Positions 51,189 through 54,499 of a stretch of 54,499 bases of DNA are shown here, in pieces. The first letter of the stretch is position 1, and each line of letters starts with the position of its first letter. Both the position numbers and the translations under genes were made by a program. A model generated the notes under the pieces. It saw only the letters and a list, made by a program, of their open reading frames with translations. It was not told where the DNA came from and did no database searches. The stretch spans positions 1 through 54,499 of the forward strand of contig JAFPTC010000122.1 in the NCBI GenBank assembly GCA_017400455.1. Reading direction: 5' to 3'. The stretch is from Prevotella sp. Lineage in GTDB: Bacteria > Bacteroidota > Bacteroidia > Bacteroidales > Bacteroidaceae.

Positions 51189-51767
51189 TTAGAAGACAAC
51201 TTAGGATTTCTTTTTTAGAAGACAACTTAGATTTTCTATTTTAGAAGACAACTTAGACAACTTAGACAACTTAGGACAACTTCTTCTCTTTCTGTTTTGG
51301 AAAAGAAAGTTGTCCTAAGTTGTTTTAGTTGTCTTCATCTACTAAAAGAGGCAACTTGAGACAACTCCTTCTCTTTCTGTTTTGGAAAAGAAAGTTGTTC
51401 TAAGTTGTTTTAGTTGTCTTCATCTACTGAAAAAGTCAATATAGGAAGCTCCTTCTCTTTCTGTTTTGGAAAAGAGAGTTGTCCTTGTTGTTTTAGTTGT
51501 CTTCATCTACTGAAAAAGTCAATATAGGAAGTTCCTTCTCTTTCTGTTTTGGAAAAGAAAGTTGTCCTAAGTTGTTTTAGTTGTCTTCATCTACTGAAAA
51601 AGTCAATATAGGAAGTTCCTTCTCTTTCTGTTTTGGAAAAGGAAGTTGTCCTAAGTTGTTTTAGTTGTCTTCATCTACTGAAAAAGACAATATAGGAAGC
51701 TCCTTCTCTTTCTGTTTTGGAAAAGAAAGTTGTTCTAAGTTGTTTTAGTTGTCTTCATCTACTAAAA
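51189..51767. repeat. 84-bp tandem repeat array before gdhA
   Basis: Six units start at 51284, 51369, 51453, 51536, 51620 and 51704 (spacing 83-85), each opening TTCTCTTTCTGTTTTGGAAA and containing AAGTTGTCCTAAGTTG with TTTTAGTTGTCTTCATCTAC. In front are three copies of TTAGAAGACAACTTAG (51189-51204, 51215-51230 and 51241-51256), whose complement is close to words inside each unit, so long-range pairing is possible. No open frame of note. It separates the SusD2 stop from the gdhA promoter. Confidence 0.9.
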
Positions 51768-51811
51768 AAAGACAAAATGCTAACAAAGGGCCAAAGATTT
51801 TGCCTTTTTTC

Positions 51812-51843
51812 TTTGGTTGTTCAGGGAAAAATGCCTAATTTTG
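51812..51843 (+). promoter_or_regulatory. Promoter of gdhA
   Basis: TTTG (51812-51815), a 20-base gap and TAATTTTG (51836-51843); the ATG is 43 bases further on. Confidence 0.75.
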
Positions 51844-51886
51844 CGGTGTACTAATAACTATCTGTTTAACTTTAAGACATAACGCT

Positions 51887-53227
51887 ATGGAAGTAGAGAA
51901 AATCATGCAAGCCTTGGAGCGCAAGCATCCGGGCGAGTCAGAGTATCTGCAGGCTGTGCGCGAGGTTCTTGAAAGCATCAAGGACGTGTACAACCAGCAT
52001 CCCGAGTTTGAAAAAGCAAAAATCGTGGAGCGCATCGTAGAGCCCGAGCGCATCACCACCTTCCGCGTGCCCTGGGTCGACGACAAGGGCGAGGTGCAGG
52101 TCAACCTGGGCTACCGCGTTCAGTTCAACAGCGCCATTGGCCCCTACAAGGGCGGCCTGCGTTTCCACCCGTCGGTGAACCTGAGCATCCTGAAGTTCCT
52201 CGGTTTCGAGCAGACGTTCAAGAACGCCCTCACCACGCTGCCCATGGGCGGTGGCAAGGGCGGCAGCGACTTCGCTCCCCGTGGCAAGAGTGAGGCCGAA
52301 ATCATGCGTTTCTGCCAGGCCTTCATGACCGAGCTGTATAAGGTCATCGGCCCCGACATGGACGTGCCCGCCGGCGACATCGGCGTGGGTGGCCGCGAAA
52401 TAGGCTACCTCTTCGGCATGTACAAGAAGCTCACCTCCCAGTTCCATGGAGCCACCCTCACGGGTAAGGGCCTGGAGTGGGGCGGCAGCATCCTGCGTCC
52501 CGAGGCCACGGGCTTCGGCGCCCTCTATTTCGTTCACCACATGCTCGATGCCCATGGCCTCGACATCAAGGGCAAGACCGTTGCCCTCTCCGGCTTCGGC
52601 AACGTGGCTTGGGGTGCCGCCAAGAAAGCCACTGAGCTCGGCGCCAAGGTCATCACCATCAGCGGTCCCGACGGCTATATCTACGACCCCGCCGGCCTGG
52701 ATGCCGAGAAGATCGACTACCTGCTGGAGCTGCGTGCCTCAGGCAACGACATCTGCTCACCCTATGCCGAAGAGTTCCCCGGCTCCACCTTCTTCGAGGG
52801 AAAGAAACCGTGGGAGCAGAAGGCCGACATCTATCTGCCCTGCGCCACACAGAACGAGCTCAACGGCGACGATGCCGACCAGATCCTGGCCCAGAAGCCT
52901 CTCTGCGTAGCTGAGGTCTCCAACATGGGCTGCACCGCCGAGGCTGTCAACAAGTTCATTGCCGCCGGTCAGCTCTTTGCTCCTGGCAAGGCCGTCAATG
53001 CCGGTGGCGTGGCCACCAGCGGCCTGGAGATGACGCAGAACTCCATGCGCATGTCGTGGACGGCCGAGGAGGTAGACCAGCGCCTCCACCAGATCATGCA
53101 GGGCATCCACCAGCAGTGCGTGAAGTATGGCAAGGAGCCTTCGGGCTACATCAACTACGTCAAGGGTGCCAATGTGGCTGGCTTCATGAAGGTGGCCAAG
53201 GCCATGCTGGCCCAAGGCATTGTGTGA
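51887..53227 (+). CDS. gdhA: Glutamate dehydrogenase, hexameric (NADP type)
   Basis: A 446-residue enzyme that makes glutamate from 2-oxoglutarate and ammonium. N-terminal domain: GYRVQFNSAIGPYKGGLRFH and the catalytic-lysine region LPMGGGKGGSDFAPRGKS. Then DVPAGDIGVGGREIGYLFGM, and the nucleotide-binding domain with GFGNVAWGAAKKA. Length and motifs fit the small hexameric bacterial type; NADP preference is expected from the family but not proved here. The C-terminus ends MLAQGIV, followed at once by a GTGATAAGTGA-type simple repeat. Confidence 0.96.
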   Translation: MEVEKIMQALERKHPGESEYLQAVREVLESIKDVYNQHPEFEKAKIVERIVEPERITTFRVPWVDDKGEVQVNLGYRVQFNSAIGPYKGGLRFHPSVNLSILKFLGFEQTFKNALTTLPMGGGKGGSDFAPRGKSEAEIMRFCQAFMTELYKVIGPDMDVPAGDIGVGGREIGYLFGMYKKLTSQFHGATLTGKGLEWGGSILRPEATGFGALYFVHHMLDAHGLDIKGKTVALSGFGNVAWGAAKKATELGAKVITISGPDGYIYDPAGLDAEKIDYLLELRASGNDICSPYAEEFPGSTFFEGKKPWEQKADIYLPCATQNELNGDDADQILAQKPLCVAEVSNMGCTAEAVNKFIAAGQLFAPGKAVNAGGVATSGLEMTQNSMRMSWTAEEVDQRLHQIMQGIHQQCVKYGKEPSGYINYVKGANVAGFMKVAKAMLAQGIV

Positions 53228-53266
53228 AGTGATAAGTGAAGAGTGATAAGTGAAAAGTGAAGGATT
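53228..53266. repeat. AGTGATAAGTGA simple repeat
   Basis: Four imperfect copies of AAGTGATAAGTGAA join gdhA to the next frame and supply its GTG start codon. Confidence 0.7.
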
Positions 53267-53724
53267 TCTTGCGTCCCATTGGTAGCAAGCGGCAAAGCCG
53301 AGCGACTTACGCTGCCGTAGTCCTACGGCGAGCAGTGCTTATAGTGCTGTTCATGTTCTTTGCTGCCGCAAATTCTTCACTTTTCACTTTTTCTTCTTCT
53401 CTTTTGCATGCCCAAAACGTGCAGAAGGGCATCGCATCTTACTATGGCAAGCAGGCCACGGGCCGCCTCACCAGCAGTGGCGAGCGACTTCATCACGACA
53501 GCCTCACCTGTGCCCATCGCACCCATCCCTTCGGCACGCGTCTGCGTGTCACCAATCCCGCCAACGACAGTGTCGTCGTTGTCCGCGTCAACGACCGTGG
53601 CCCCTTCGGCCGTGGTCGCATCGTCGACCTCTCTTGGGAAGCCGCCCGCCTGCTGGGCATCCTCCGTCAGGGCATCGCCCCCGTGGTCGTAGAAGTGGTC
53701 AGCGATTCAACAAAGGGAGAATAA
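53257..53724 (+). CDS. rlpA: RlpA family double-psi beta-barrel protein
   Basis: A protein of up to 155 residues with the RlpA double-psi beta-barrel: [59 protein letters not shown] and EAARLLGI. Some relatives are lytic transglycosylases that cut naked peptidoglycan. The start is uncertain: GTG at 53257 lies in a simple repeat and gives an odd, basic N-terminus encoded by a hairpin-rich segment. A GTG at 53344 or ATG at 53353 would leave only the hydrophobic signal part, and FSSS-type residues before HAQ are also encoded by low-complexity DNA. An exported, periplasmic protein in any case. Confidence 0.85.
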   Translation: MKDFLRPIGSKRQSRATYAAVVLRRAVLIVLFMFFAAANSSLFTFSSSLLHAQNVQKGIASYYGKQATGRLTSSGERLHHDSLTCAHRTHPFGTRLRVTNPANDSVVVVRVNDRGPFGRGRIVDLSWEAARLLGILRQGIAPVVVEVVSDSTKGE

Positions 53725-53754
53725 ACTTTTTATAAACACAATAATTATTAATAG

Positions 53755-54015
53755 ATGAAACAAAAGAAAGCCACAACAATCCTCTTTGCAGTGTGGTTTA
53801 TCTTGAACTTTGTGCTGCTGAAAACGAAAATCTATGAAGACAGTGAGATAGTAAAGGGAATCCTGATCATGGCTCCGTGCGTGCTCAGCGGCGTTATCAT
53901 CGACGAGCTGATATGCGAATGGCAGGGCGAGCGGCGCAAGCACTCCATCGTCAACCATGCTGTGATGGCCGTGATGCTGCTGGCTATAGCCTGCGTCTAC
54001 CTGTTTTTTACTTAG
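53755..54015 (+). CDS. Small membrane protein of unknown function
   Basis: An 86-residue protein with three hydrophobic segments (about 8-24, 35-51 and 68-85) and a charged loop (CEWQGERRKHS) between the second and third. No family recognised. It starts 30 bases after rlpA and may share its transcript. Confidence 0.7.
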   Translation: MKQKKATTILFAVWFILNFVLLKTKIYEDSEIVKGILIMAPCVLSGVIIDELICEWQGERRKHSIVNHAVMAVMLLAIACVYLFFT

Positions 54016-54050
54016 TCGAGGGCTGTTTTAGCAGCAGCCAACGGGACAGA

Positions 54051-54160
54051 AAAAAATCTCACGTGAGAAATTTTCACGCGGAGGCCTCCCAGAAAAAAAT
54101 CTCACGTGAGAAATTTTCACGCGGAGGCTCCGCAGAAAAATTTCTCACGTGAGATTGATT
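54051..54160. repeat. 43-bp palindromic repeat array, site D (3 units)
   Basis: Core palindromes TCTCACGTGAGA at 54057-54068, 54100-54111 and 54143-54154, again exactly 43 bp apart, with GGAGGCCTCC-type palindromes between. It lies between convergent gene ends, as at site B. Confidence 0.9.
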
Positions 54161-54172
54161 CCTGTCTTGACC

Positions 54173-54499
54173 CTATCTGGGTCGCTTGGCAGTGACTATA
54201 TTGAATTGGCGCGTCTGCGAGTTCACCACGCTGTTGCCCTGGGCCACGCCTATGCGCACCAGAATCCGCCCGTTGCGCAGGCTGCGGTCAGCGGCCAGGG
54301 TGGCGGTGTAGCGCACGGCCTGATGGGGCGCAATGCTCTCGATGCGCAGGTTGGGCGAGATGTGGACGTGGCGGTTGCCCGTGGCCTCCTCCACCAGTGG
54401 GAAGATGTCGTAGACGGGCCGGTCGCTGGTGTTGGCAATTTCAAACACCACCTCGCAGGTCTCACCCCGCGTGAGCACGCCGTCGCGCTGCGACTCATA
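54173..54499 (-). CDS. C-terminal part of an unknown beta-sandwich protein
   Basis: The last 108 codons of a minus-strand gene whose start lies beyond the right edge. The visible part (GETCEVVFEIANTSDRPVYD, then SIAPHQAVRYTATLAADRSL and VRIGVAQGNSVVNSQTRQFN) reads as an immunoglobulin-like sandwich of the kind used in exported Bacteroidales proteins. An internal GTG at 54478 is not the likely start, because the frame is open to the edge. Function unknown. Confidence 0.7.
   Translation of the reverse strand, partial: YESQRDGVLTRGETCEVVFEIANTSDRPVYDIFPLVEEATGNRHVHISPNLRIESIAPHQAVRYTATLAADRSLRNGRILVRIGVAQGNSVVNSQTRQFNIVTAKRPR

Noticed and set aside
51284-51767. CRISPR-like regular spacing of the 84-bp units
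   Set aside because: Whole units are near-identical with no unique spacers, and no cas gene is in the window.
53877-54152. 91-codon frame overlapping the small membrane protein and site D
   Set aside because: It is out of frame with the membrane protein and ends in translated palindromic repeats.

Overview
The window looks like a chromosomal segment of a Bacteroidales bacterium, most likely a GC-rich member of the Prevotellaceae. The reasons are: SusC/SusD pairs, LxxC lipoproteins after short signal peptides, GH97 and GH43 enzymes, almost no Shine-Dalgarno sites, and many copies of the Bacteroidales promoter form (TTTG, about 19-21 bases, TAnnTTTG) just upstream of genes. The assignment below order level is inference.

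Layout. 1-2331 (minus): a cut-off lipoprotein, then a rhodanese lipoprotein overlapping an EFR1-type flavodoxin/ferredoxin. 2632-8323 (plus): an outer-membrane beta-barrel protein, a LytS-type histidine kinase with no response regulator in view, and a GH97 glycosidase. 8377-9957 (minus): an S41 peptidase. 9987-11640 is a repeat-rich patch with a truncated HicB antitoxin, a small lipoprotein and gene scraps beside tRNA-Lys. 11644-16305 (minus): tdk, an AI-2E family permease, a DUF4836 lipoprotein, an FtsX-like permease and tRNA-Lys. 16458-18011 (plus): rsmI and a coiled-coil lipoprotein. 18196-23351 (minus): a compact run of trhP-like U32 gene, sufE, ruvB, a TPR protein with a degenerate kinase domain, coaD and ybeY. 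23539-28643 is a carbohydrate cluster: a SASA-type acetylesterase divergent from a GPH sugar transporter, a GH43 enzyme and an ECF sigma factor. 28767-29091 is an internally deleted Rpn-type nuclease remnant. 29171-32734 encodes a 1187-residue modular secreted protein.

33700-51170 is the most striking block: a promoter and structured 220-base leader, then seven co-directional envelope genes in the order FAS1 lipoprotein, SusC, SusD, FAS1, FAS1, SusC, SusD, with no glycosidase, protease or regulator among them. It looks like two linked TonB-dependent uptake complexes served by three fasciclin-type surface lipoproteins, with an unknown substrate. 51189-51767 is an 84-bp tandem repeat array in front of gdhA, followed by rlpA, a small membrane protein and a cut-off gene on the other strand.

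The intergenic DNA is unusually structured. A family of exact 43-bp repeats, made of two alternating palindromes, occurs at four sites (13 units). A 21-bp deletion derivative, long nested inverted repeats and simple AT-rich repeats that run into the ends of tdk, coaD and rlpA also occur. The best candidates for something undescribed are the FAS1-SusCD operon with hairpins in its signal-peptide codons, the TPR pseudokinase, and the 43-bp repeat family.
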